The notes below the pieces were generated by a model. That model worked only from the letters and a program-made list of their open reading frames with translations, was not told where the DNA came from and did no database searches. This document shows positions 15,801-24,259 of a DNA stretch of 64,000 bases, piece by piece. Within the stretch, counting starts at the first letter, position 1. Every line of letters begins with the position of its first letter. This DNA comes from Dysosmobacter acutus (GTDB taxonomy: Bacteria; Bacillota; Clostridia; Oscillospirales; Oscillospiraceae), in assembly GCF_018919205.1 (NCBI RefSeq), contig NZ_JAHLQN010000001.1, positions 1,426,001 to 1,490,000 of the forward strand, in the 5' to 3' direction. Position numbers and translations under genes: made by a program.

Positions 15801-18800
15801 AGTGAATGGAAAAACCGTCGCCGGCGGTACTGCCTCCGACGGACAGGGCGGAGATATGACAGCGGAGCAAATGGTTTCCAGAGACTTCTATGCGGGCCTG
15901 GGATTTGACTTTGACACCGTCTTTGACTGGGACGATGCAGCCAAGACTCCGGTTCTGAAACAGGTGGACCAGACGGTCACGGCGCCTGAGGCTGGCCCCG
16001 CTCCCGGAGATGCGGACGTTAAAAACATTGCGCTGACCGTCGGCACCGATGAGACGGAACGCCGCCTGAGCTGGTACACCGATTCCACAAATGCCGGCGA
16101 GGTGCAGCTTGCCCCTGCCTCCGCCATGACCGGCGGGGAATTCCCCGGCCAGTGCGAGTCCTTTGCCTCTGTCGGCAAGCCATCCAGCCTGGCGGGCTAC
16201 TACTCCAACCAGGCCACGCTTACGGGCCTGGACGCCAATACGGAATATGTCTACCGGGTGGGCAACAGCGACGGCTGGTCTGATACCTATGCCTTTACCA
16301 CCGGCAGCTTTGACGAGGGCGACGTCAGTTTCCTCTTTGCCGGAGACCCCCAGATTGGCTCCAGCGGCAATGTGGGCAGCGACGTCACCGGCTGGACCAC
16401 CTCTTTGAACAAGGCCGCCAGCTGGTTTGACGATGTCAGCTTCCTGCTCAGCGCCGGAGACCAGGTGGAGACCTATAACAATGAGACCCAGTATGCCGGC
16501 TTCCTGCAGCCGGAGGCCCTGCGTTCCATGACTCTGGCCACCAATATCGGCAACCACGACAGCAAGGGCGTCAACTACCAGGAGCATTTCGATCTGCCCA
16601 ACGAAGCCGTCTCTCAGGACGATACGGCGGCGGGCGGGGACTACTGGTACTCCTATAACGGCGTGCTGTTCCTCTCTCTGAACTCCAACAACGTAAGCAC
16701 CGCCCAGCACAAGGCGTTTCTGAATTCCGCCATCCAGGCTTATCGGGACGCCAATGGCGGCGCGGACCCCCTGTGGAAAATCGTAACCTTCCACCATTCT
16801 GTGTACTCCACGGCTTCCCACACCAACGACGGCGACATCCTCCAACGCCGCGCAGAGCTGCCGCTGGTGTTCAGCGAATTGGGGATCGACGCGGTGCTGA
16901 TGGGCCACGACCACGTATACACCCGCTCCCTGATGATGCAGGGGACCACGCCGGTCACCACCGGCTATACCGCCGCGGGCGGCAACGCCTACGCGTCCTA
17001 TGAGGCTGCCGCAAACAGCGGGGAAGTGTTCTACCTCACTGCCAACTCTGCCTCCGGCAGCAAGTTCTACGCCATCAAGACCAATGTGGACTTCCCCTTC
17101 CTGGCGGCACAGAACCAGGAGAGCATACCCAACCTCACCAAGGTGGATGTCACTGCGGATGCGATCACCTTCACCACCTACCGCACGGGAGAAGACAGCG
17201 AAGTCACCGACGTGGTGGATACCTTTACCCTCATGCGCGGCGGCACACCGGCTGAAGAGCCGGTGGATCAGCTGACCACCGCCAACGCCGTGTGGAGCTA
17301 TCTGGACGACAACACGGACCCCGGTACCCAGGAAGACGCCAAGGCGTGGACGAAAGCCGGCTATGACGACAGCGGCTGGTCCTCCGCCAAGGGTTCCTTC
17401 GGCGCCAAGAACGGTCAGATTGTGGAGGGCGCTCACAGCGGCCTGACGGCCAACACCCTGCTGCGCCAGTATCAAAACGGAACCGGCGAACCCAATACTC
17501 CGGCATTTTTCTTCCGCGCCGCATTCAGCCTGTCCGATCCGGAGAAGGTCTCCGCGCTGAGCGGCAGCCTGCGCTATGACGACGGTGTGATTGTCTACAT
17601 CAACGGCGTCAGAGTGGCCGGCTTCAACGACGAAGCAATCACCGGAAATATGAGCTTTAACGGCGGCAAGAGTGCAAACGACGCGGCCCTGGGGACCTTT
17701 GCGGTTTCCGGTGACGCCCTGGACGCGCTGAATTTGAAGGCCACCGGCAACGTTTTGGCCGTGGAGCTGCACAACGACAGCGAAGATAGCTCCGACGTGT
17801 TCCTTGACTTTACGGAATTGAAGGCATCTTATCCCGGTAAAGCGGAGTTCAGCAATATCATTATGAATGTGGGCGCGGATGAAACCGAGCGGTATGTCAC
17901 CTGGTACTCCGACTCCGTGAATGATGACAAGCTGCAGCTGGCCTTTGCCGCAGAGCCCGACACCTTCTACGACTATCCGGCCACCCGAGCCGTCAGCAAA
18001 TACGTGGCCGGCTGCTGTTACTACCACTGCAAACTCACCGGTATTCCCTCAAACATGGACTTTGTCTACCGGGTGGGCAATGAGACCGACGGATGGTCCG
18101 ATACCTACTCGTTCACCTCCGGCACAGCGGGGGACAAGCGCTTCAGCTTCCTGCTGGCCGGCGATCCCCAGATCGGCAGCGGCGGCACGCCGGCCGACAC
18201 CGCCGGCTGGATTACCACCATGAACAAGGCGGAGGAGTGGTTCCCCGAGGCCGAATTCATCATCAGCGCCGGCGACCAGGTGGACAATAAGGCCGATGAG
18301 TCCCAGTTCTTGGGATTCACCGCGCCGGAGCAGCTCAAGTCATTGCCGATGGCGGTGAATGTGGGCAATCACGACAGCGGTCTGGACAGCTACAGCGAGC
18401 ATTACATCGTGCCCAACGGCGACAGCGGCACCGTGACGCTCACCGGAGCCTACGGTGGCGACTACTGGTACAGCTATGACGGCGTGCTGTTCCTGTCCAT
18501 CAACTCCAATGACACCTCCACTGCCAAGCACACGGCCTTCCTGAAGAGCGCCATCGCCGCCTACACCGCCCAGTACGGCGAGCCCGCCTGGAAGATCGTA
18601 ACCTTCCATCACTCTGTGTACTCCACAGCCAGCCATGAAAGCGACCGGGATATCATCCAGCGCCGCAACGAGCTGCCGGTGGTGTTCAGCGAATTGGGGA
18701 TCGACGCGGTGCTGATGGGCCACGACCATGTCTACACCCGGACCTTCCTGATGAGCGGCACTCAGCCCACCACCAACACAGTGACAGACAGCGTCACGGA

Positions 18801-21117
18801 CCCCGGATACGGCCAGGTGCTCTATCTCACCGCCAACTCCGCTTCCGGCAGTAAGTTCTATGCCATCCACGACAAGCAGTTCCCCTACAGCGCGGTGACC
18901 AACCAGGAGAGCGTGCCCAACCTGACCAAGGTGGATGTGACGGAGGACTCCCTGACCTTTACCACATACCGCACCGGCGAGGAGAACACCATCGACGACG
19001 TGGTGGACACCTTTACCATCCGGCGCACCCAGGATAAGCCGGAAAACCCCATCACCAAGGAAACCCTGATCTCTACCGCGGATACCACATGGAAGTACCT
19101 TGATGACAACACTGACCCGGGCACGGCGGAGGAACCCAGGGCCTGGACCGCCGCCGACTATGCCGATTCGGTCTGGAAGACGGGAAAAGGGCCTTTTGGA
19201 GCCAAGGACGGTGAAATCAAGGAAGGCGCCCATGAGGGCCGTTTGCCCGCCACGCTGCTGCGTCAGTATCAGGACGGGATCGGCGAACCCAACACCCCGG
19301 CCTTCTTCTTCCGCACCACCTTTGACCTTGCAGATCCCGGCGCCGTCACCTCCCTGGAAGGACAGCTGTATTATGACGATGCCGCGGTGGTGTATATCAA
19401 CGGAGTCAAGGTGGCGGGGTACAATGATCAAAACCTGGCGGGGAACATGAGCTTCAGCAATGCCCAAACCACCAGCAACGCAGATTCCGGCACCTTTACG
19501 GTGACGGGCGGCATGCTCCGGTCCCTGAACCTGAAGGAGAGCGGCAATATTTTGGCCGTAGAACTGCATAACACCGACGACCACAGCTCCGACATCTTCA
19601 TAGAGTTTGCATCCCTGAGCGCCGTCGTTGACTCCAGCAAGGACACTTTGCCTCCGGTTCTGACGGTGCCTGGTGAGATCACACTGGCCAAAGGCGAGGA
19701 CTTTGACTCCATGGAGGGTGTCAGCGCCAGCGACTTGAGAGACGGCGATGTGACGGCGAATATCAAGGTGACGGGCAAGGTCAATACCGCCAAGGCCGGA
19801 ACCTATGTCCTGACCTACACCGTCGCGGACTCTGCCGGCAATGTGGCCACCGTCAGGCGCACCGTAACGGTCAGGGAGATACAGACTCTGATCACCACGG
19901 CCCAGACCCAGTGGAAGTACCGGGACGACAATGTGGACCCCGCCGCTGGCAGCAGCGACCGGACCAGCTGGACCCGGCCCGAGTATGATGATTCCGACGG
20001 TACCTGGAAGAGCGCCAAGGGTTCCTTCGGCGCCAAGAACGGCCAGATATCCGACCTGGGCGGCGGATGCGTGCCTGCCACGCTGCTGCGTCAGTATCAG
20101 GACGGAACCAGCAAACCCAACACCCCGGCCTTTTTCTTCCGCACCACCGTTACGCTGAGCGACGCCGGCAAGGTGGAGGCGCTGAAGGGAACCGTGTGCT
20201 ATGACGACGGCGTGATCCTCTATGTCAACGGTGTGCGCGTTGCGGCCTTTGACGATCTGGCGTGCAATGAGGACGGCGACTCGCTGGGCCACGGATTTGA
20301 CGCCAATTTGCAGTACGGCGGTTCCAACGCGAGTGATCCCAAGACGGCTTCCTTCTCCGTTGCCGGCGACGCGCTGAAGGCGCTGAATCTGAAATCCGGA
20401 GAGAACACGGTTGCCGTGGAACTGCACAACGGCCGCGCCACCAGCTCCGATGTATACTTTGACCTCCTGTCTCTGACGGCGGAGATGAAGATAAGCTCCT
20501 CTGAAGGCAGCGACTCGGGTGATTCGGGTAATTCCGGCGGTTCCGGTTCCTCCGGCGCACCTGTGCAGAAAGAACGCTTCACCGATGTGCCCGCCGGCTA
20601 CTGGGCCCACGACGCCATTGAATTTGTGGCGGAGGAAGGCCTGTTCCAGGGCACCAGCGCCAGCCGCTTCTCCCCGGAGGCATCTATGACCCGGGCCATG
20701 GTGGCCGCGGTGCTCTACCGCATGGCGGGCGAGCCTGAGAGCGGCACGGCTGGGTTCCCCGATGTCCCTGCCGATGCTTGGTGCGCCGACGCTATCGCCT
20801 GGGCCAGTGAAAAGGGGATTGTCCTTGGGACAGACAGCGGCCTCTTCCTGCCGGATAACAGCGTCACCAGACAGGAACTGGCGGCCATGCTCTACCGTTA
20901 CGCTGCGGCCATGGGTGAGGATGTCAGCAAAACCGGTGCGCTGAGCGTCTTTACGGATTCCGCCGCCATTCCCCAGTGGTCTTCCGGGGCCCTTTCCTGG
21001 GCTGTGGGCAGCGGGATTCTGAACGGCAAGTCCGACGGCAGCCTGGACCCCTGCGGCACGGCAACCCGCGCCCAAGTGGCAACCATGCTTCAGCGCTTTG
21101 CCAACTTCTGCAAATAA
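12838..21117 (+). CDS. giant SLH-anchored surface protein with phosphodiester glycosidase and two metallophosphoesterase domains
   Basis: This 2759-residue secreted protein starts at ATG 12838, 6 bases after AGGAGG. Order: signal peptide (about 1-37, ending GIALA); NAGPA-type phosphodiester glycosidase (about 100-315, with NADFFNI and LNLDGGGSS); two GLUG-like repeat domains (about 323-681, 689-1051); two units of Fn3-like domain plus purple-acid-phosphatase-like metallophosphoesterase (about 1060-1470, 1670-2060). Each metallophosphoesterase has AGDPQIGS, GDQV, GNHDS, HHSVYSTASH and MGHDHVYTR. Three jelly-roll modules (about 1478-1671, 2075-2266, 2350-2551) and one DUF5011-like Ig domain (2268-2348) follow, then a Ser/Gly linker and three SLH domains (2580-2759). 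It probably removes phosphate from glycan or phosphodiester substrates at the cell surface; substrates are unknown. Confidence 0.88.
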   Translation: MVPSYMKKWRDRWGRRLMSALLALTLSVGLLPGIALAEEAEEPFPAEIEQETTYYGSNLSLQELFGGLSYGEETIQTTDGQDVNTFVVTVDGSDDSLQVVTGVPNDEIPLKEGLTQTTSAQAAAAQMNGKNVLAAVNADFFNINDATMIQPAGVTIKDGELLTPYYEGDNVNRSYFFGVLQDGTAVIGDKETFLSVESDLQQAVGGGPWLVKEGEVQEVEDQRHPRTAVGIKEDGSILLVVADGRSSVSAGLTFVELARYMKDLGAVEALNLDGGGSSAAVVKNPDTYALEVKNVPSDGTERPVGNTLLVIDADSTSAGVDLEQDSDGYYLIEEAADFIQINKLANGSYRLNNDIVLDGESIPSVSVFSGEFDGADHTISGLSVDSGGSYALFTTLSATGSIHNLSLEDVDITASGSAAALVGSCAGKVEYVAVTGSIAGKQRVGGIVSYLDNGGQLLRSSAGVSITGTERMGGLVGECTDNSLIDSCYVNARVLGGNMAAGLVGRAVSDSTHDANIKNCIVTGSVQGAIEPGGIGGLLKIGVANCIVRDMSINATSTAGTSSGNVTGLLGAWINGSQPYTGNVIQSGSIIATAQCTAHRIGYQSNNKSYNYVNPAVTINGQPETGGTHDNNIGADATEEQLASRDFYAGLGFDFDTVFDWDDTAKTPVLVGVDQSVKAPSSGEDSELEQDSEGYYLIKTTADLSELNKAPLERYRLSGDLDFEGEKAVSITTFGGEFDGAGYTLSNLSAAPESGSYALFGTLLSGGSIHDLKLADVDIRASADYTAALVGSCAGTVEDVTVTGKIYGGGKTGAVAGSLSNGGVIRRCAVGAMVVGTGAQVGGVAGFNDGIIEACYANINVQGVNNVGGIAGYSDIDDATRAVRSCIAEGAVTSTGIEAGGIGGLLKMRTTNNLVRNMAVTATNATTAAGSGNVAGLLGGWMKYQPGATGNVILSGTVQTAGVGEGYRLCYNAGQGTLAENYVNPAVTVNGKTVAGGTASDGQGGDMTAEQMVSRDFYAGLGFDFDTVFDWDDAAKTPVLKQVDQTVTAPEAGPAPGDADVKNIALTVGTDETERRLSWYTDSTNAGEVQLAPASAMTGGEFPGQCESFASVGKPSSLAGYYSNQATLTGLDANTEYVYRVGNSDGWSDTYAFTTGSFDEGDVSFLFAGDPQIGSSGNVGSDVTGWTTSLNKAASWFDDVSFLLSAGDQVETYNNETQYAGFLQPEALRSMTLATNIGNHDSKGVNYQEHFDLPNEAVSQDDTAAGGDYWYSYNGVLFLSLNSNNVSTAQHKAFLNSAIQAYRDANGGADPLWKIVTFHHSVYSTASHTNDGDILQRRAELPLVFSELGIDAVLMGHDHVYTRSLMMQGTTPVTTGYTAAGGNAYASYEAAANSGEVFYLTANSASGSKFYAIKTNVDFPFLAAQNQESIPNLTKVDVTADAITFTTYRTGEDSEVTDVVDTFTLMRGGTPAEEPVDQLTTANAVWSYLDDNTDPGTQEDAKAWTKAGYDDSGWSSAKGSFGAKNGQIVEGAHSGLTANTLLRQYQNGTGEPNTPAFFFRAAFSLSDPEKVSALSGSLRYDDGVIVYINGVRVAGFNDEAITGNMSFNGGKSANDAALGTFAVSGDALDALNLKATGNVLAVELHNDSEDSSDVFLDFTELKASYPGKAEFSNIIMNVGADETERYVTWYSDSVNDDKLQLAFAAEPDTFYDYPATRAVSKYVAGCCYYHCKLTGIPSNMDFVYRVGNETDGWSDTYSFTSGTAGDKRFSFLLAGDPQIGSGGTPADTAGWITTMNKAEEWFPEAEFIISAGDQVDNKADESQFLGFTAPEQLKSLPMAVNVGNHDSGLDSYSEHYIVPNGDSGTVTLTGAYGGDYWYSYDGVLFLSINSNDTSTAKHTAFLKSAIAAYTAQYGEPAWKIVTFHHSVYSTASHESDRDIIQRRNELPVVFSELGIDAVLMGHDHVYTRTFLMSGTQPTTNTVTDSVTDPGYGQVLYLTANSASGSKFYAIHDKQFPYSAVTNQESVPNLTKVDVTEDSLTFTTYRTGEENTIDDVVDTFTIRRTQDKPENPITKETLISTADTTWKYLDDNTDPGTAEEPRAWTAADYADSVWKTGKGPFGAKDGEIKEGAHEGRLPATLLRQYQDGIGEPNTPAFFFRTTFDLADPGAVTSLEGQLYYDDAAVVYINGVKVAGYNDQNLAGNMSFSNAQTTSNADSGTFTVTGGMLRSLNLKESGNILAVELHNTDDHSSDIFIEFASLSAVVDSSKDTLPPVLTVPGEITLAKGEDFDSMEGVSASDLRDGDVTANIKVTGKVNTAKAGTYVLTYTVADSAGNVATVRRTVTVREIQTLITTAQTQWKYRDDNVDPAAGSSDRTSWTRPEYDDSDGTWKSAKGSFGAKNGQISDLGGGCVPATLLRQYQDGTSKPNTPAFFFRTTVTLSDAGKVEALKGTVCYDDGVILYVNGVRVAAFDDLACNEDGDSLGHGFDANLQYGGSNASDPKTASFSVAGDALKALNLKSGENTVAVELHNGRATSSDVYFDLLSLTAEMKISSSEGSDSGDSGNSGGSGSSGAPVQKERFTDVPAGYWAHDAIEFVAEEGLFQGTSASRFSPEASMTRAMVAAVLYRMAGEPESGTAGFPDVPADAWCADAIAWASEKGIVLGTDSGLFLPDNSVTRQELAAMLYRYAAAMGEDVSKTGALSVFTDSAAIPQWSSGALSWAVGSGILNGKSDGSLDPCGTATRAQVATMLQRFANFCK
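16866..16913 (+). repeat. copy 1 of a 48-bp perfect internal repeat in the giant surface gene
   Basis: Identical to 18681-18728. It encodes VFSELGIDAVLMGHDH around the active-site histidines of the first metallophosphoesterase. Confidence 0.85.
18681..18728 (+). repeat. copy 2 of the 48-bp perfect internal repeat
   Basis: Identical to 16866-16913, in the second metallophosphoesterase. The surrounding domains are similar but diverged, which suggests duplication followed by local homogenisation or strong constraint. Confidence 0.85.
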
Positions 21118-21129
21118 GAACCATTGTAA

Positions 21130-21160
21130 GCCGCCCCGCGGAATTGTCCCGCGGGGCGGC
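21130..21160 (+). terminator. hairpin after the giant surface gene
   Basis: GCCGCCCCGCGG (21130-21141) pairs with CCGCGGGGCGGC (21149-21160). There is no T run, so termination may be partial. Confidence 0.6.
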
Positions 21161-21260
21161 TCATTGGATTTAACAGGAATTTTACTCCGGCGGGAGGGAA
21201 GACAGACTTATGAAATGGTACAATACAGTCTGAAGTACTGATTGAAACGGAGTGTTCAGA

Positions 21261-22442
21261 TTGCAGAAAAAGGCGGTAAAAATTGAAAGGCGGAACGCCG
21301 TTGTCACCGTCGCCGTCCTGGCGGTGCTGACGTCTTTGGTGGTGGGGATGCATCTTACGGCGCCTGAAAAGTACGTCATGTACAGCTCAGAAAGCATCAC
21401 ATACGAGCAGGGCAGGGTCACGGCGGTGCTGTCCGAACGGCTGGAGGAGGCGCCGGGTATGCCGGGCTGGAAACTGGGGGAGCAGGAAATCCGGGTGGAG
21501 TTCATGAGCGGCGCCTGGAAGGGCCAAGAAGTCCAGCTGACCAACAACCTCTCCACCACCCATAACATCCATGTCCGGGTGGGTCAGCGGGTGATCGTCA
21601 AGGCGGACTGCCCGGAACATGTGGAGCCCTACTATACGCTCTACAATTATGACCGGGCACCGGGACTGATGGCTGTGGGGCTGATTTTTGTGGCCATGAT
21701 GGCCTTGGTGGGCCGCGGCAAAGGACTCAAAAGTGTTCTGGGCCTGGGGATTTCCCTGTTTTTCATCCTGGGTTTTTTGCTGCCGGCCATCTATCGGGGC
21801 TGGTCGCCGGTGATGACGGCGTCCCTGACAGTGGTGGTGATCGCCGCTTTCTCCCTGATCCTGCTCAACGGGTTCAGCCGGAAAACCGCCACGGCCGTGA
21901 CGGCCACGGCGGCGGGCGTTGTGTTCTCGGCGGGATTTTTCCTGCTGCTTTCCGCCCTGCTGAGCCTTTCAGGCTATAACCAGCCCGAGGCGGAGGAGCT
22001 GATTCTGATCTCCCAGCACACCGGTCTGCGGATCGGTGAGGTGTTGTTCGCGGGAGTGCTGATCTCCTCCCTTGGCGCGGTGATGGATACCACCATGTCC
22101 ATCGCCTCCTCTCTGCACGAACTGCATGAGGTCCATCCGGACCGGAAGGGCTGGGATCTGTTCCGGTCCGGGATCGTCATTGGCCGCGATATGATCGGCA
22201 CCATGTGCCAGACGCTGGTATTGGCCTTTGTGGGCAGCTCCATTGCATCTCTTTTGGTGCTCTGCTCCTATGGGACCCGGCTGGACCAGTTCCTCAGCTC
22301 CGATTACGCGGCCATTGAGGTGGTGCATGCGGTTTCCGGCAGCCTGGCGGTGATTGTCTCCGTCCCGGTAACAGCCTTCCTGTGCGCCCTGGACAGTAGC
22401 CGGACAAACATCGTAAAGGAAAAAGGACAGAAAAAGCGCTGA
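21261..22442 (+). CDS. YibE/F family membrane protein
   Basis: The 393-residue protein has an N-terminal membrane helix (NAVVTVAVLAVLTSLVVGM), an extracytoplasmic beta-rich part, then seven or so helices with family-like motifs (KGLKSVLGLGISLFFILGF, LGAVMDTTMSIASSLHEL, GRDMIGTMCQTLVLAF). YibE/F proteins are widespread in Firmicutes and of uncertain function, possibly transport. A TTG at 21261 follows GGAG by 8 bases; a GTG at 21252 is an alternative with a poorer site. It lies inside the recombinase element, between the giant surface gene and the recombinase. Confidence 0.85.
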   Translation: MQKKAVKIERRNAVVTVAVLAVLTSLVVGMHLTAPEKYVMYSSESITYEQGRVTAVLSERLEEAPGMPGWKLGEQEIRVEFMSGAWKGQEVQLTNNLSTTHNIHVRVGQRVIVKADCPEHVEPYYTLYNYDRAPGLMAVGLIFVAMMALVGRGKGLKSVLGLGISLFFILGFLLPAIYRGWSPVMTASLTVVVIAAFSLILLNGFSRKTATAVTATAAGVVFSAGFFLLLSALLSLSGYNQPEAEELILISQHTGLRIGEVLFAGVLISSLGAVMDTTMSIASSLHELHEVHPDRKGWDLFRSGIVIGRDMIGTMCQTLVLAFVGSSIASLLVLCSYGTRLDQFLSSDYAAIEVVHAVSGSLAVIVSVPVTAFLCALDSSRTNIVKEKGQKKR

Positions 22443-22523
22443 CCCGGCGGCATACTTTTCTTGCCGCGCCATATAGATGTCATAGTGGACCATCCGAATA
22501 TCCCGCAGGGAGGAGAGAACGCT

Positions 22524-22667
22524 ATGACAATTGTGCATCTGTATGTCAACAGCCGCAGCCCCGCAAAGGACCTGATCCTGCAAAAGAACGCGCTGTGCCT
22601 GAGGAAGCTGCGCCGAATGCGCAAGAGTGAGGACGCCCCGCAGGCCCGGGAGATCGGCGGCCGCTGA
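22524..22667 (+). CDS. 47-residue basic protein coupled to the recombinase
   Basis: A small ORF with an excellent GGAGGAG site 8 bases before ATG encodes MTIVHLYVNSRSPAKDLILQ and a very basic middle (LRKLRRMRK). Its TGA overlaps the ATG of the recombinase (TGATG at 22665-22669), so the two are probably translationally coupled. I do not recognise a family. Size, charge and position fit a recombination directionality factor or another recombinase accessory protein, but this is inference; a leader ORF that only sets recombinase translation is also possible. Confidence 0.6.
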   Translation: MTIVHLYVNSRSPAKDLILQKNALCLRKLRRMRKSEDAPQAREIGGR

Positions 22668-24100
22668 TGGACGCGGTGTACGCCAGACAGTCGGTGGATA
22701 AACGGGACAGCGTCTCCATTGAAACCCAGATCGAATACTGCGCCCGGGCCATAGACGGCGGCTATACGGTTTACAAGGACCGGGGATTTTCCGGCAAAAA
22801 CACCAACCGTCCGGAGTTCATGCGCATGCTGGAGGACATCCGGCAGGGAAAGGTCTCAAAGGTGTGGGTGTACCGGCTGGATCGGTTCAGCCGATCCATT
22901 CTGGATTTTGGGCAGCTCTGGGCGCTCCTTGAGCAGCACCACGTGGAGTTTGAGAGCATCACGGAGAAGTTCGACACCTCCACACCAAGCGGACGGGCCA
23001 TGCTCAATATCATCATGACCTTTGCCCAGCTGGAGCGGGAAACCATCGCCCAGCGGGTGCAGGACAACTATTACCACCGCGTTGCATTGGGCAGCTGGCC
23101 AGGGGGGCCGGCGCCTCTTGGCTTTTCCATCGCAAAGACGCGGGATGATGCTGGACGCAGTGCGCCCACGCTGACAGCCAACGCCGACATGGAGATAGTG
23201 CGGCGGATTTTCTTGGAGTATCTAAAGCCGGGCGCCTCCCTTGCCGGCGTGGCCAGAAAGCTGACACGGGAGGGGATTTGCGGCATCCGCCGCAGAGGGT
23301 GGGACAGCGTGGCCATTTCCCGGATTCTGAAAAATCCGGTCTACGTCATGGCGGACCGGCAGGTTTATCTCCACTTTGCCGCCCAGGGCATCCTTATTGA
23401 ACAGCCAGCGGAGGCTTTCACAGGGAAAATGGCCTGCCACCTGGTGGGCAAGCGGAACCGGCCGGCTGGAGAGAAGGGGGAGGCCAGACTGTCCCTTGCA
23501 AACCACGCCGGCGTGATCCCTCCGGAGGTTTGGCTGGGGTGCCAGGAAAAGCTGTCCGCCAACCGGCAGATCGACCGCTCCGGCGTGGGCAGGCACAGCT
23601 GGCTGTCCGGGCTTTTGAAGTGCGGCGGCTGCGGCTACGCGGTGAAGATCAGCCGGTGCGGCGATACATATTACCTCCACTGCAGCGGCCATACAAACCT
23701 GGGAATCTGCGAAGAAAAGATAGAGGCAGATCTCAGGGAGCTGGAGGATGCGGTGGGCTCGTCCATTCAATCCATGCTTTCCCGGTGCCCGGATGAGGAG
23801 GAAGACTCTGACAGCACGGAGGCGGAGAAGCTTCGCAGGATAGACGGGCAGATCGAACGGCTGGTGGCCGCTTATGCAGGGAGCACGGAGATCACGGCGG
23901 CCTACCTCAACGAGGAGATATCACGGCTGGGTGAGGAGCGGCGGGCACTCGCTCAGATCAGGCGGCGCTCAGGCCGGGAAGCCTTGGCCCGCATTGAGTT
24001 TTCAAGTTTGAGCATGGCGGAAAAAAAAATGGTGGCGTCCGAGCTGATCGACCGCATCCTCCTCTCCGGCGACCGGGCGGAAATCCTCTGGAAGGTTTGA
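22667..24100 (+). CDS. large serine recombinase (site-specific integrase/excisionase)
   Basis: The 477-residue protein has the resolvase catalytic domain (about 1-140) with the nucleophile serine in VYARQSVDK (S9) and the arginine cluster VYRLDRFSRS. The recombinase domain (about 150-290, with PLGFSIAK and ISRILKNPVY) is followed by a zinc ribbon LKCGGCGYAVK...YYLHCSGH...C (about 320-350) and a coiled coil before the C-terminal domain, the standard large serine recombinase plan. It should catalyse attP x attB integration, and excision with a partner factor. It is the last gene of the element, about 330 bp from the right att site. Confidence 0.95.
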   Translation: MDAVYARQSVDKRDSVSIETQIEYCARAIDGGYTVYKDRGFSGKNTNRPEFMRMLEDIRQGKVSKVWVYRLDRFSRSILDFGQLWALLEQHHVEFESITEKFDTSTPSGRAMLNIIMTFAQLERETIAQRVQDNYYHRVALGSWPGGPAPLGFSIAKTRDDAGRSAPTLTANADMEIVRRIFLEYLKPGASLAGVARKLTREGICGIRRRGWDSVAISRILKNPVYVMADRQVYLHFAAQGILIEQPAEAFTGKMACHLVGKRNRPAGEKGEARLSLANHAGVIPPEVWLGCQEKLSANRQIDRSGVGRHSWLSGLLKCGGCGYAVKISRCGDTYYLHCSGHTNLGICEEKIEADLRELEDAVGSSIQSMLSRCPDEEEDSDSTEAEKLRRIDGQIERLVAAYAGSTEITAAYLNEEISRLGEERRALAQIRRRSGREALARIEFSSLSMAEKKMVASELIDRILLSGDRAEILWKV

Positions 24101-24259
24101 CCCGCGGGAAACCTGACCAAAGGCGGAGAAAGCCTGGACTGAAAAATGCTTGACAGGGAAAAGGGTTGCGCCGCACTTTAGAAAATTCAATCAGAAAACC
24201 GTTGAAGCGGAGAAAACGGCGATTACGAGCCTGCGGAGAGTCGGGCGACCGGAGGAGCG

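Noticed and set aside
13804-15990. Repeated GLUG segments considered as a CRISPR-like or tandem DNA repeat
   Set aside because: The repeats are in a coding frame, irregular in length, and reflect protein repeats.
15295-18027. 910-codon minus-strand ORF within the giant surface gene
   Set aside because: Long antisense frames are common in GC-rich genes; the plus strand holds recognisable domains throughout.
18340-21075. 911-codon minus-strand ORF within the giant surface gene
   Set aside because: Same reason; it covers the phosphatase and SLH motifs read on the plus strand.
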